A stretch of 64,000 nt of DNA from Furcasterigmium furcatum (taxonomy: Eukaryota; Ascomycota; Sordariomycetes; Glomerellales; Plectosphaerellaceae): positions 4,658,472 through 4,722,471 of the forward strand of contig BCIA01000005.1 in the NCBI GenBank assembly GCA_001599815.1, given 5' to 3'. Each line of letters opens with the position of its first letter. Position 1 is the stretch's first letter. The position numbers were made by a program, and so were the translations under genes. Under the pieces are notes generated by a model. It was not told the origin of the DNA. It ran no database searches and saw only the letters and a list, made by a program, of their open reading frames with translations. Shown piece after piece: positions 45,007 through 55,393 of the stretch.

Positions 45007-46515
45007 TCAACCAACGATGGAGAGCACGACCGGCAGCCCATCGGTGACGTTTACGCAAAGCCTTCCATCCCCGTCAGATGTATACGTGGTGTTGCCAGTG
45101 CCAAACGCATCAACCCACGACTCGCCCGACCTCTGGCTGTTGAAGCAGTACTCGGCACCGAAACCAGCCCCACGGTTCGTCGTCAGGACGATGAGGTCGC
45201 CGCCGGCTCGGCTCCATGCATACGCGCCATCTTCTACCAGAATATGCACGTGGTCGTCACCGGCGAGGCCGCCGGCTGCGGATCTCGCGCCCGACAGCCG
45301 TGAGATGGCCTGGTACAGGTCTGCGTCGGTATTATAGCCGCTGCGCCAGAGGTCCTCGCGGTTTGCAGGGTCGTTCCCGCCGGCGTAGCCTTGCTCGGTG
45401 CCATAGTAGACGATGGGGATGCCTCGAGACAGGATGACGTATGCCAGGGCGTTCTTCAGTCGCGTAACGTCGTTGTGTTGGCTCAGCCATCGCGCGTTGT
45501 CGTGGTTATCGAGGAACGTGCCGAGGGCAGCGGGGTCCGGGAACTTATTGCTGATCGCGTCATGGGCGTTGACGAGGGCCTGGGACGAGCCCGTTGCCTG
45601 GTAGAACTCGTTCATCTGGTAGTAGATTCCGTAGTCGAGCAGGCCGTCCATGAGCTGGGCGTATTCGGCGAGATAGTCCAGGTCGGGGTCCCAGACCTCT
45701 CCGATAGTGTAGACGCCGGCGGCGGCAACGAAGCCGGGCCAGAAGTCCTTCTCGACATGCTTGACCGTGTCGATTCGAACGCCGTCGAACTGGAACTCCC
45801 CAACAAGCCAGGTGATCCAATCCTGAAGGAGCTCGCGGATCTCGGGCTTCTGCGTGGCGATATCCGGCAGGCCCGCGATCCGGCAGACCTCGATGCTGGT
45901 CTGGTCCGTGTAGTCGATCTCGCAGTCGGAGTGATATGAGCCTTCTTCATCGAGAGGCTCGGGAGCAAAGTCATCAAAGGCGCCGGGGCCCATGTGGTTC
46001 GCCACGACGTCGACCATGACGTAGATGCCCTGAACCCAGAGTGTCAACACCTCCGCATCCTACTAGTACTACTAATGAAGGGCTTACCTTGTCATGCGCT
46101 GCATTGATGAAGCTTTTGAGCTCGTCCGCGGTTCCGTAGTTGCTGTTGATGCCGTACAGTTCCTGCGCCCAGTATCCGTGGTAGCCACCCGGCGTGTCTG
46201 GCAGGTGGGTAGTGAGCAGACAGCACGCCCAAAGAAGGATAGAGATGAATACTGACTGGCGACAACGGGGGTTATCCAGATAGCGTCGAAACCCATGCCC
46301 TGGATGTAGTCCAGCCTGGCCTCGAGACCCCGGAAAGTGCCTCCACAGTAGTCCCCCAGGGCGTTACAAGGGGCGCTGTCTGCTTCATCTCCGCCACGAG
46401 CGAAGCGGTCCGTCAATGCAAAGTAGATGTTTCGAGACTTCCAGTCCGCGACGTCCGCCGCCAGCACAGTAGGGACTGCGAGGAGCGAGGAGACGAGTCC
46501 GTTGATGGGTTTCAT
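45007..46515 (-). CDS. Secreted GH13 alpha-amylase (Taka-amylase type)
   Basis: Hydrolyses internal alpha-1,4 bonds of starch outside the cell. Three exons (46515-46257, 46197-46088, 46029-45007; introns 59 and 58 bp) give 463 aa. Signal peptide of about 19 residues, ending VLAADVADW. The four GH13 regions are clear: DVVANH; GVRIDTVKH with nucleophile Asp210; GEVW with acid/base Glu234; and FLDNHD with Asp300. Early motifs GGTFRGLEARLDYIQGMGFDAIWITPV and YHGYW agree with fungal GH13_1 enzymes. No starch-binding CBM20 is present. The intron 1 donor is GTCAGT, weaker than usual. An AA13 monooxygenase lies 1.4 kb upstream on the same strand. Confidence 0.95.
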
Positions 46516-47934
46516 GATGAACGGTAATGTAGTGAAGACAATGAGGAACCGAGTTGATTAGACTATGATGCATAGACAACACTGAGTTGCTGGATATAGG
46601 GCAGATATATAGTTGGGCGGACACGAGGAGACCCAGGAGCAGGTTGGAAGATCATAGGGCGATGAGGTTGGCGCAATAATTCTCGCTACAACGGAGGGAT
46701 CGCACCCGCGCGAAAATGGAGAATGTTCTTCGAGTTGGTTGAAGCCTCCTCGTCGGACCGATTGATTTGCGGACAGGCGACGTCGTCATGATGTTTGAGA
46801 TGGGAACCGAACCAAGGATCGTGAGATGGGCCACGAGAGAGTCCAGGAGACCTCTGCCCGTCGAGCGCGAAAGGCCGGACATGGCGGGGCAATGTCGGTG
46901 CATGACGATCGGTCTTTGCAGATCGTTTCATGACTGTTAACCTGGCTCCCTGTGGTGGTTATGAGCCAACCTGGCCCTGAGCAACCAGACCTCGCCGCAC
47001 CTGGTTGCCGCGGTCTCGTGTAAGTAGATCGTCCGAGCGTTGGCCATCTCCGCACCCTCCGCACCACCCACACGGCACCTGGGGATCTCCGCGGCCGAGT
47101 CGGCAAGACTCTCGCTTGCAAGCCTGACATGAGGACTCGGCAACCGCCGATCTTTCAGCTCAGGGGATAGAAACAAGGATTGGGCAAAGCCACATCCACC
47201 GCCCCCTACCCATGTACAGCGTTGTACGTTCAACGAAGACAGCCTACGTCCTCACAGATCCACAGCACTGGCATCATGTCGGCACTCTGGCTCTTTGCAT
47301 GTGTCTAAGCCAGCCACCCCCCTTAGCCGGCTTCCCTTCCACGGCAATTACATCACCACGGGGCTGCTCAGGGAGTGAACATCTTCGAGCATGACGCCGT
47401 GGAAGCTGGAGAGGATATCGCCACTGACTGCCACTGCAACAAGCCAGCCGTTGCGTGGTAGTGGCCAAACCCAGAAGATGGGCGACTGTGTTTCTGACTC
47501 TGCCCAGCTTCTGCTACGGAGCTCTCCCACTCAAGCTCTGCTTTTCATCTTCAATAGTTATTCTCTGAAGCTTCAGCCACCCGGGGGGCTTCACGGGGTG
47601 CTGTCCAGGTCGAATCTAACTGCTTCGCTCTCCTTTTCTTCTGGCGTACCTGAAAAGCTACACGCCGTCGGCAAGCCCCATGACTAATGCAAGAGAATCC
47701 TTTGCAATGGCACGAACGAAGAACAGCGACGAGATGAACATGTGGCCACGTGTTTTATTTTCGTATAATACCAAACTACAACTAGAGATGCGATTGTTGA
47801 AATCCTGAGGCCTTCACTCATCGCCGAGATAGCCTCCTCACCCCCTCCCCGCAAACACTGCAGTGCCCATTCACCTGCTCTCATGTATGGGACGACGACT
47901 GCCCCGGATTGGTTGACATGGATGGTGCCGCCGC
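46516..47934. other. Promoter of the amylase gene and 3' flank of the AA13 gene
   Basis: A TATATA box lies at 46606-46611, 91-96 bp upstream of the amylase ATG. The remainder of this 1.4-kb gap shows no gene. Confidence 0.5.
46606..46611 (-). promoter_or_regulatory. TATA box of the alpha-amylase gene
   Basis: TATATA on the minus strand, 91-96 bp before the ATG at 46515. Confidence 0.5.
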
Positions 47935-48737
47935 TCAGGCCTTGATGGCAATGTCGGCGCAGGTGAGGTAGACCTGGGGAGTCTGGAACGCGTTCCACTT
48001 GAACGACAGGAGCGTGTGGTCAGACACGTAGTCAGGGATCTTGATGCGCGAGGTGACCGTGTAGCCCCCGGCGATGGATGTGAAGCACGAGTTGATGGGC
48101 GCGTTGTCGACGCCGACACAGCCCTCGCCGTCAAAGGCCTTGCAGGTGAACCAGTCGTTGCGGTGGCAAGGGTCGCCCTCGTTGCAGTCCGGGCTGTAGC
48201 CACACTCCTGGCCATCGACATCGGTGCACGGGAGCACGCCGGCCTCGAAGCAGTCCTCGGCGGCCTGCTTCTCCTCCTCCGTCGGCAGGTAGTCGGGGTC
48301 CAGGAACTTGTCGACGAGCTCCTGGTCCTGGCAGAGGCGGTACGTGAACATGCCGCCGTGGTCGCCGTTGTTGTCGACGCACCACTGCACCTCGATGACT
48401 TCGCCCGGGCTGTACGTCGCAACCGGTTCGCTGCCCCAGTTCTCGCCGGGCTGGTTGTAGTCGACGCTCACCCTTGCGTTGTATCCGCAGGGCCCGTCGC
48501 GGCCGACCGAGGCGGAATCGAGGTCAGGCCACGCGTGGACTGGCTCGAGGATGGTGCACTCGGGACATGTGTCGGCGCCAGCCTATGGATGTCTGGGGTT
48601 AGCAGTGCACTTCGATTCCTCCCAAGACTCCGTACCTCGGCGTTCAGGCCGGTCCGGCTCATGGGCGAACTCAGATAGCCATGGGCTTGGACATAGGCCG
48701 TAAGGCCGGCAATGGTGAGAATGATGGATGAAGACAT
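47935..48737 (-). CDS. AA13 starch-active lytic polysaccharide monooxygenase, without CBM20
   Basis: Copper enzyme that oxidatively cleaves alpha-1,4-glucans of starch and helps amylases. Two exons (48737-48636, 48582-47935; 53-bp intron) give 249 aa. Signal cleavage after VQA exposes His19 (HGYLSS), the first copper ligand. Segments characteristic of AA13 follow: DTCPECTILEPV, GPCGYNAR, DYNQPGENWG, QWCVDNNGDHGGMFTY with the second His, CHRNDWFTCKAF and SCFTSIAGGYTV. The chain stops right after the catalytic domain (YLTCADIAI), whereas several characterised AA13 proteins carry a C-terminal CBM20. The ATG at 48737 is preferred over one 39 bases upstream because it starts the signal peptide directly. 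Confidence 0.93.
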
Positions 48738-50618
48738 TGTCAGAAGGGTGGATGACGAAGTTCTTAGGATAGGCAAGCGGAAGGGTCAGTTGGTGATATC
48801 AAATATCTTGTGATGACTGGCGACTCTGTTACAGGACGGGCAGAGTTGACATGCTGGGGTCGATGCCGAAAGCTCAATCATTTATGTAGTCATCATTAAG
48901 GCTCTACAGTGGCTAGCGAAAGGCTTCCTTCTGTTCTTCCAGTCCTCAGAAGCATGAATCTCATCTATTCAGGGGGCACATATCCAGTGCCATGATGTGA
49001 TGCCGTCACTGGCGCAGCGCAGATCATTCAGGTGACCGAAGTGTCGCCGCGGAATTAGAAGCTTCTTCGCGTTGTATGGCGTCGAGGGCCACGTCCCCAG
49101 ACTCGGATCATCAGATGTATGCCTCGTGTAAAAAACATCGCAGCCTTGTCGGCACTGTCGATCCCGTCCCAAGTTGCGAAAGCCTCATGTGTCATGTGTT
49201 GACATCCGAGACCAGGGCACGCGGAGACTCCGCCCTTGGCAGACAGCTGCCAGGGGGGAGCCCGCGCGAGACACAGAAAAGAAGATTCCGGGGTGATGCT
49301 TCCGAGGAGTCCTGCCCACATGGAATCCCCGCAACCTCGTGTAACCTTGGGGGACGGACCCCCGCCAAAAGCTCGCTTCAAGTAGTATCGGCCCGGCTCC
49401 TAGTAATGCTACCTAACCCAGCCAACCTCAGGATTTGACTGCAGGACTTGGCAAGCCGGCTTGACAGGTGCCGCAGATCCAGGAACAGGGTCTGACCAGA
49501 AGCCGTACCGCATTGAGTTACCGCCTGGGTGCCATGCCCCTTTTCAGAGGACATGACCATCTCAGCCCGCATCATGGGGTCGCCAAGGATGAAACCCCCT
49601 GCTCCTATTGGGTTGATTCGCCCACCTAGATAGAGTGATGCTCGGTCCGAGCGGCCACATCGTGGACGAAGGTGCTGCGAGATGTGACGGACGATTTCTG
49701 CTGAGAAGAAGCCGGATGCCAGACAATGCGGCCTCAAGGGGCACTTCGAGATATTATTCGGTTCCCGGAGTAGGTCATGTCGAGTGGCTTGGGTACCTCG
49801 TTCAAGACTATGTCTTCACGTTTTACTATGAGGCAGACCCTCAAACTTGTATCACAGCACTAGTAGAAGTGGCGTCAAGAGGCGCAAGTATATTGACCTG
49901 GTAGTCTCGAGGTTGGTCGGCCAGCACATGACAGGACATTCCCGTACATGGCTTGCGCCTGTGTCAACGGTATGCTGCACGCCGCCATCAACAACGACGC
50001 ATCCTCACTTCTCGCCACCGCCCGTCAACATCACCTCTAACTACTCGCCTTCCGCCTTGCTTCGAACAGAGGACCTTGAAGTGGGCTTCTTGCTGATCAA
50101 GTATCGCATAATCGCCCCGTCCGACTATTCCACCGAACGCCTCTGCAAACTCCACCCCATCTGAAATCATGATACGGGCCGACTTCTTCACCCAAACCAT
50201 CTGGGGAGTGCGTCAGGTGGCGCCGTCCGTGGTCCAGCCTGTTCGGATCACGCTCGCCGCCATCAGTTCTCCGGGTACATGTTATCCCGTGCTTCCAAGG
50301 TCGACTTCGCAACTCTTGTAGGTATACTCCTGCACAGCAGAGGCCGCCGTACGTTGCTGAACCTGGGGTTAGGTATCCCGGCGTCCGAAGCTGCGGCATT
50401 ATTTTTCACGTCATGATGGCCCGGTTCGAAGAACTCCGGACGTAGAAGGCACTGCGGCTCGTCTCTATAGGGGCTCAAGTCCGTTCAGCGTCTCTTCGTT
50501 GTCAAAACGTTCTTAAGCAGCGAATTTGCCGACTACCTGTGCACCGTAAACAAAATAACCCTTCATTCGAGCAACAAGCTTTCACATCTTTTGACCCTCA
50601 GATATCCTTCAACTCCCG
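48738..50618. other. Spacer of 1.9 kb between AA13 and ferric reductase genes
   Basis: Divergent upstream regions of the two neighbours. Open frames up to about 120 codons occur on both strands, but none has a recognisable motif or coding bias. Confidence 0.45.
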
Positions 50619-52611
50619 ATGGACAGTCCTTTGCGAAACAGGGCTCAAGTCCCTCCCCAGGTCCCCGATAGGTTCACAGCCCGGAGGGAACTCAACAAGC
50701 AGGCAGTGACTTGTCTTGCCGTCGGCCTGGCTTGTCTCATCTGCGTGTTCGCCGTCGCCCGTCTGGCCAAGGTTGTTGCCCAACGATCAGACCGAGCTGG
50801 CCGACCCTCGACCGTCCGAGAATTTATATCCCGCTCGTCAAGGTGAAACAACTCATATCGGTGTGCTTCCAAGCTTGCAGTAACTAACCGTCACCCTGCC
50901 CAGGCCCATAAGAAGATTCCTATTTCGAAAATTCCCCGGGCTCCCTTCGACAGGCCACGCTTGCGTGGCCACGTTGTTTATCGGACTGAACGTCGTTCTG
51001 ACCTTCGTACCTCTGACCAAAGAATGGACCTCGTCGTGGTTGTCGAACATTGGCTCAAGGACTGGATGGTGAGTTGAGCAACAAGAGTACGCCGCGTGGA
51101 GGCCTCATCTAACCATATCTCAGGCTGGCCATCGCCAATATGGGTGTGGCCGTTCTTCTTGGCATAAAAAACTCCCCCCTGAGCTGGCTGACGGGGTGGT
51201 CACACGAGCGCCTCCATGTTTTCCACCGAGTTGTGGGATACGTTGCTCTGGTAATGACCACGGTACATGGAGCAACTTATACCGCCCACTTCCTGCGTCG
51301 AGGCGACGCCGCTCGGCTACGAGTTTTAGAAGAGATTTATGGTGCCGTGGCAGGGTCCGCTCTACTCGTTCTTGTTGGCGTCGGCGTCTTCCTCCAGCGG
51401 CGATGCTATGAGTTCTTTTACATTATCCATGTATCTTTGTTTGTGACGGCCATCGTTTTCACGGCTCTTCACCAGCCCGAGACCAGCAAGACCGTCATCG
51501 TCGTCACCTGCGCAGTAGCGGTCGTCTGGGTGTTCGACAGACTTGTCCGACTGAGTCGGGTACTGTTTTTCAGCTATGACAATGCCGCTACACTTTACCC
51601 CTTGCCTTCCGGCGGCACTCGGATCGTCTTGCGAAAGGCACCGGCGGGCACGAGGCCCGGGCAGCATTGCTTTGTATGGATCCCCAAGATCAGGTCGGTC
51701 GAGACGCATCCCTTCACAGTTGTTGGAGTGAACCCGCTGGAATTTGTCGTTTCTGCTCAAAACGGGTTCACCAGGGATATCCACGACTACGCCGTGGCAA
51801 GTCCCGGTGTGTCTCTCAAAGCGTCTGTCGAGGGACCATACGGCAAGCCGGTTGACCCTTCGCCATACGACACGGTGTTGATGATTGCCGGTGGCAGCGG
51901 CGCGAGTTTTACGTTCGCGCTGGCACTAGAAATGCATCGGCGGGCCGACTTGAATCCTCGTCAGAGAGTTTTGTTTGTTTGGGTTGTCCAAGGGCTCGGT
52001 AGGCAGATGGCCCCTTTCCCTCCCTACTGGAATAGAGACTTACTTCTACAGGTCGTCTTCAGTGGTACTCAGATCATCTGGCCACCATCTGCAGCATGCA
52101 TGACCTCTCCGCTTCCATCTTCGTCACCAATGGAGCTCGATCTGATGCCATGGGAACTACTTCCATGGCTTCTTCTTGCGCATGCCTGAGTTGCCTCCCC
52201 GCCGGCGGCCCACGGCCGTCTTCGGATGCCGTGGCCATGGCATCAAGCATTGAGGATCTCGAGAATCTCGAGAAGCTGGCGACTGAGCCACAGACCCGAC
52301 CTCACGTCCTCCATGCTGAGGAGGCAGAGCTCGGAGCGGTGTCAGATGCCACTTCCGGCACATTACCGGCCTGCATCCCTCGCGATGCAGGTTTTGCGTC
52401 GCACATTCACGGCATTCCCATCACGTACAGGCGGCCTTCGGTGTCTTCCATAATCACGACCGCCGTTCAGCAGGCCCCTTCTGGTCACAAAATTCTTGTT
52501 GTGGGTTGCGGGCCGAGGAGTCTCATGGCGGAGGTGCGCGAGGTGTCCGCAGGATGTATGACGAGCCAAGGACCTGCGGTCGATGTGCACTGTGAGCAGT
52601 TTGGGTGGTAG
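50619..52611 (+). CDS. Ferric reductase/NADPH-oxidase-type transmembrane flavocytochrome
   Basis: Moves electrons from cytosolic NADPH through FAD and two haems across the plasma membrane, usually to reduce Fe3+ or Cu2+. Four exons (50619-50842, 50904-51068, 51124-51998, 52073-52611) give 600 aa. An N-terminal helix and a six-helix ferric-reductase core carry the haem His pairs (WSHERLHVFHRVVGY with TTVHGATYTAHF, and FFYIIHVSLF with ALHQP). FAD-binding motif is THPFTVV; NADPH-binding parts are VEGPYG, GGSGASFTFALAL and GCGPRSLM. It ends with the family's VDVHCEQFGW. The region between the last intron and GCGPRS is long, low in order and Ser/Ala/Glu-rich. Iron, copper or superoxide function cannot be separated here; lack of EF-hands argues against NoxC. 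Confidence 0.92.
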
Positions 52612-52773
52612 TCAACATGATCAACTAGAGTGTAAAAGATGCTTGTGGACTCTTCATGCTTGCTGAGGTTAGGTGGCTGTCTTATGCCGTTCGATCTTCC
52701 GTCACATCGTTCCTCATCTGCGTGGGAGATGATCGCTGCCGTGTAGGAAAAGTTGTATCGCCAAGCAAGGTGA

Positions 52774-52825
52774 TACTACTCACCCATCCTGTCACCCGGA
52801 TCACCCTACCCATCACCCTGCCTTC
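52774..52825. repeat. Degenerate TCACCC hexamer cluster
   Basis: Four TCACCC hexamers plus CTACCCATC-like relatives within about 50 bp; the reverse complement is GGGTGA, the unit of the cluster at 7484-7530 in opposite orientation. Confidence 0.4.
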
Positions 52826-53387
52826 GGCGTAACTTGTAAGCGGCGGGCAGGATGACCGACAGGGGAGCTGAAGACGCAACTCTGCAGTGTTGTAAAGCCA
52901 TCGCTCGACCGATGATTCTTCCGCCTTTCAGCATCTCCATCCGACGCCATCCCATCTCCCGCGGTCTGGTCCCGTCCACAGAGGCCCCTGCGGGGTCGGA
53001 CGACATGACATCGGCCATGCGCCCTCGCTCGCCGAGAAGACGGTGCAGCTGCGCCGACACCGAGCTAGAGCCTCTCGCGAGGTGAGAAGGTCTCATCTAG
53101 AAGATCAACACGCGGACCTACTACCCTCCGGACATGTCGTGTGGGAGCCTCGCAGCGGAAGGGCGAATTTCCACCATTGGGGAGCCGTGGGTTAAACCGA
53201 CGATCGATTAAGGGGGTGGTTCCTGGCACTTGGGCGAAGCCACAATATGGATCTGGGGATGGGATTGGCGCTCTCATATGCCGGACAGGGGTCCTCCACA
53301 GAGCCATGCTCATCACATTGGGGTAAGCTCCTGTTCAGTCACGGCGAAGTTGGGGAAGCTCTCACGGGGTCGGTGGGCGCCGGCGAG

Positions 53388-53393
53388 TATATA
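53388..53393 (+). promoter_or_regulatory. TATA box of the pectate lyase gene
   Basis: TATATA 131-136 bp before the ATG at 53524. Confidence 0.45.
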
Positions 53394-53523
53394 GAGGACG
53401 GCGAGGTGCCATTGATGCCGATCCAGAGAAGCAGTCCCAGTCTCCAAGCTCGCCTCCAGCTCCCCGAGGTCCATTGGTTCACAGGCTCTTTCCATCCTCC
53501 CGTCACCGCCGCTTCAAGCCATC

Positions 53524-54699
53524 ATGAGGTTCAGCCCCTCCGTCGTCCTGCTCGGGCTCCTGAGCGTCGCCTCGGCCTTCCCAAGCGACTACCTGAAGCT
53601 CGCCTCGTGGGATATCGAGGGCTACGCCAAGGACAACCCCATCGGAAAGACCACCGGCGGCAAGGGCGGCCCGACGGTCTACGTCCAGACCGCCGCGGAG
53701 CTCGCCGCCGCCGTCGCCGGAACCGAGCCCAAGATCGTCCGCGTCAAGGGCAAGATCGTCCTCCCGACGCGCCTCAAGGTCGGCTCGAACAAGTCGGTCA
53801 TCGGCGTCGGCTGGTCTGCCTACATCACCGGTGCCGGTGTCGACGTCTTCAACGGGGACAACGTCATCCTCCAGAACCTGAAGATCGGCCACATCCTCGA
53901 CAACGACTGCGTCACCATCCGCAACACCACCCGTGTCTGGGTCGATCATAATGAATTCGAATCGAAGATCTCGACTGAGTTGGGACCTGATTACTATGTA
54001 AGTGGCGCCTTTTACCAATTGCTCCCTGTTGTGGTGTTGTGTGCGGCCAACCACCATGTAACTATCACCACCACCACGGACACGACTAACAGCCCCAGGA
54101 CGGCCAACTCGACATCATCAGGGCCTCAGACTGGATTACGGTATCCTGGAATTACTTCCATGACCACTGGAAGTCCTCTCTGATCGGCAACGATGCGAAC
54201 TTCCGCGACATCGACTTTGGCCATCTGCACATCACCTACCACCACAACTTCTGGCAGAACGAGGGCACGAGAGGTCCCGCGGGCCGCTTCGGACACCAGC
54301 ACATCTATAACAACTACTACGAGAAGTTCCTGTACCAGGCGATCCACTCCCGCTCCGATAACCAGGTGCTCGTCGAGGGCAACGTCTTCAGGCAGTCCAG
54401 GACCGCCCTCAACACCTACGGCCTCGTCATCCCCGAGGACTCGCCCAACAGCTGCACCTGCGGCGACGAGGAGCTCGACGGCTTTGCCAATCTAGGTGCC
54501 AGTAAGTGCTTTCACTCCCTAAGCGAGTATTCACCATGGCTGACAAGATGTCCCCGCAGAGAACGACTGGGGCGGCGCCGTCGTCAACATCACCCAGGTC
54601 GGCACCTTCAAGAAGGCCCATTACAAGTTCAAGCTCACCCCGCTGCCTCTTGTCCCTCTTGTTGCCAAGCTGGGCGCCGGTGTCGGACGCGTGTGGTAG
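53524..54699 (+). CDS. Secreted pectate lyase (PL1)
   Basis: Cleaves de-esterified pectin by Ca2+-dependent beta-elimination. Three exons (53524-53997, 54099-54501, 54560-54699; introns 101 and 58 bp) give 338 aa. A signal peptide (about 18 aa, ending ASAFP) precedes the parallel beta-helix. PL1 motifs are VWVDHNEFES, the DGQLDIIRASDWITVSWN segment around the Ca site, and RGPAGRFGHQHIYNNYY with the catalytic-region Arg. Four Cys or fewer remain in the mature chain. No carbohydrate-binding module is attached. A pectin lyase function is less likely because WIDHN-type pectate-lyase motifs and Asp-rich Ca sites are kept. The neighbouring genes are a reductase and, further on, conserved cellular genes. 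Confidence 0.94.
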
Positions 54700-55393
54700 A
54701 AAACGTCTGGGGTAGGGGGGTGGTTGGAGGGGATGAGTTTGGGCGCACTATACATTTGGAAAATGGCCCGGGCTGCCTCGACAGCCAGCGAGCTTGAATG
54801 ATTTTCTACTTAGCTATACTCTCAATTTTATTCAGCTTTGCTGGTTCCATGGCTTGCTCGCTGCTGCCGGTCTGCATGAGGGTCATAGGAAAGATAGCCC
54901 GCGGACCCGCGAACGACCACATCAACGAGAGTGCGCTGCGAATCCAGCCTCAAGATATTTAAGATGACCTCTCTTAACTGTAAATCCCTGAGAAACCCTC
55001 TTGCTGAGCTAGAGGTAACTACAAGGACTGCCTGATCGAGTTCTCGGGGCTCTAAAGAATACGGATCTCGACAGTAACATCACTGAACCTGCCTTGCATT
55101 TAACCTCTCTCAAGGGCTGCAAGACATGATTCTAGTCATCCACCAAGAAACCAGGCAGAGTCAAGTCGAACCGTGCAGTCTGGACGCCCAAGCGGGCCGC
55201 GTACCGAAATCGCCTGTCTATTCCTCGCATATGCTGGGTATAATGCGCTCACTAAACTCTCCTCTCGTGTAGCCGACTATCTGCATGCCATCCCGCCACC
55301 CTAGTGATGTCCTGTTTCCCCCGGCCGCGAGCCGTCGTCACATCATCATCGTCGTAACCGCGTCTGCCAGAAATATCCCCAAATTGCAGCAGC
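54700..55393. other. Intergenic region between convergent pectate lyase and kinase genes
   Basis: Only 3' flanks are expected here (694 bp). No gene or repeat was recognised. Confidence 0.5.

Larger units (their letters stand above)
52612..53523. other. Intergenic region with TCACCC repeats; promoter of pectate lyase
   Basis: A TCACCC-rich stretch lies at 52774-52825. A TATATA box at 53388-53393 precedes the pectate lyase ATG by about 130 bp. A long + frame here (53247-53951) is a shadow running into the lyase. Confidence 0.5.

Noticed and set aside
53247..53951. 234-codon plus-strand frame overlapping the pectate lyase
   Set aside because: Runs out of frame through the lyase exon 1 and becomes Arg/Pro-rich there.
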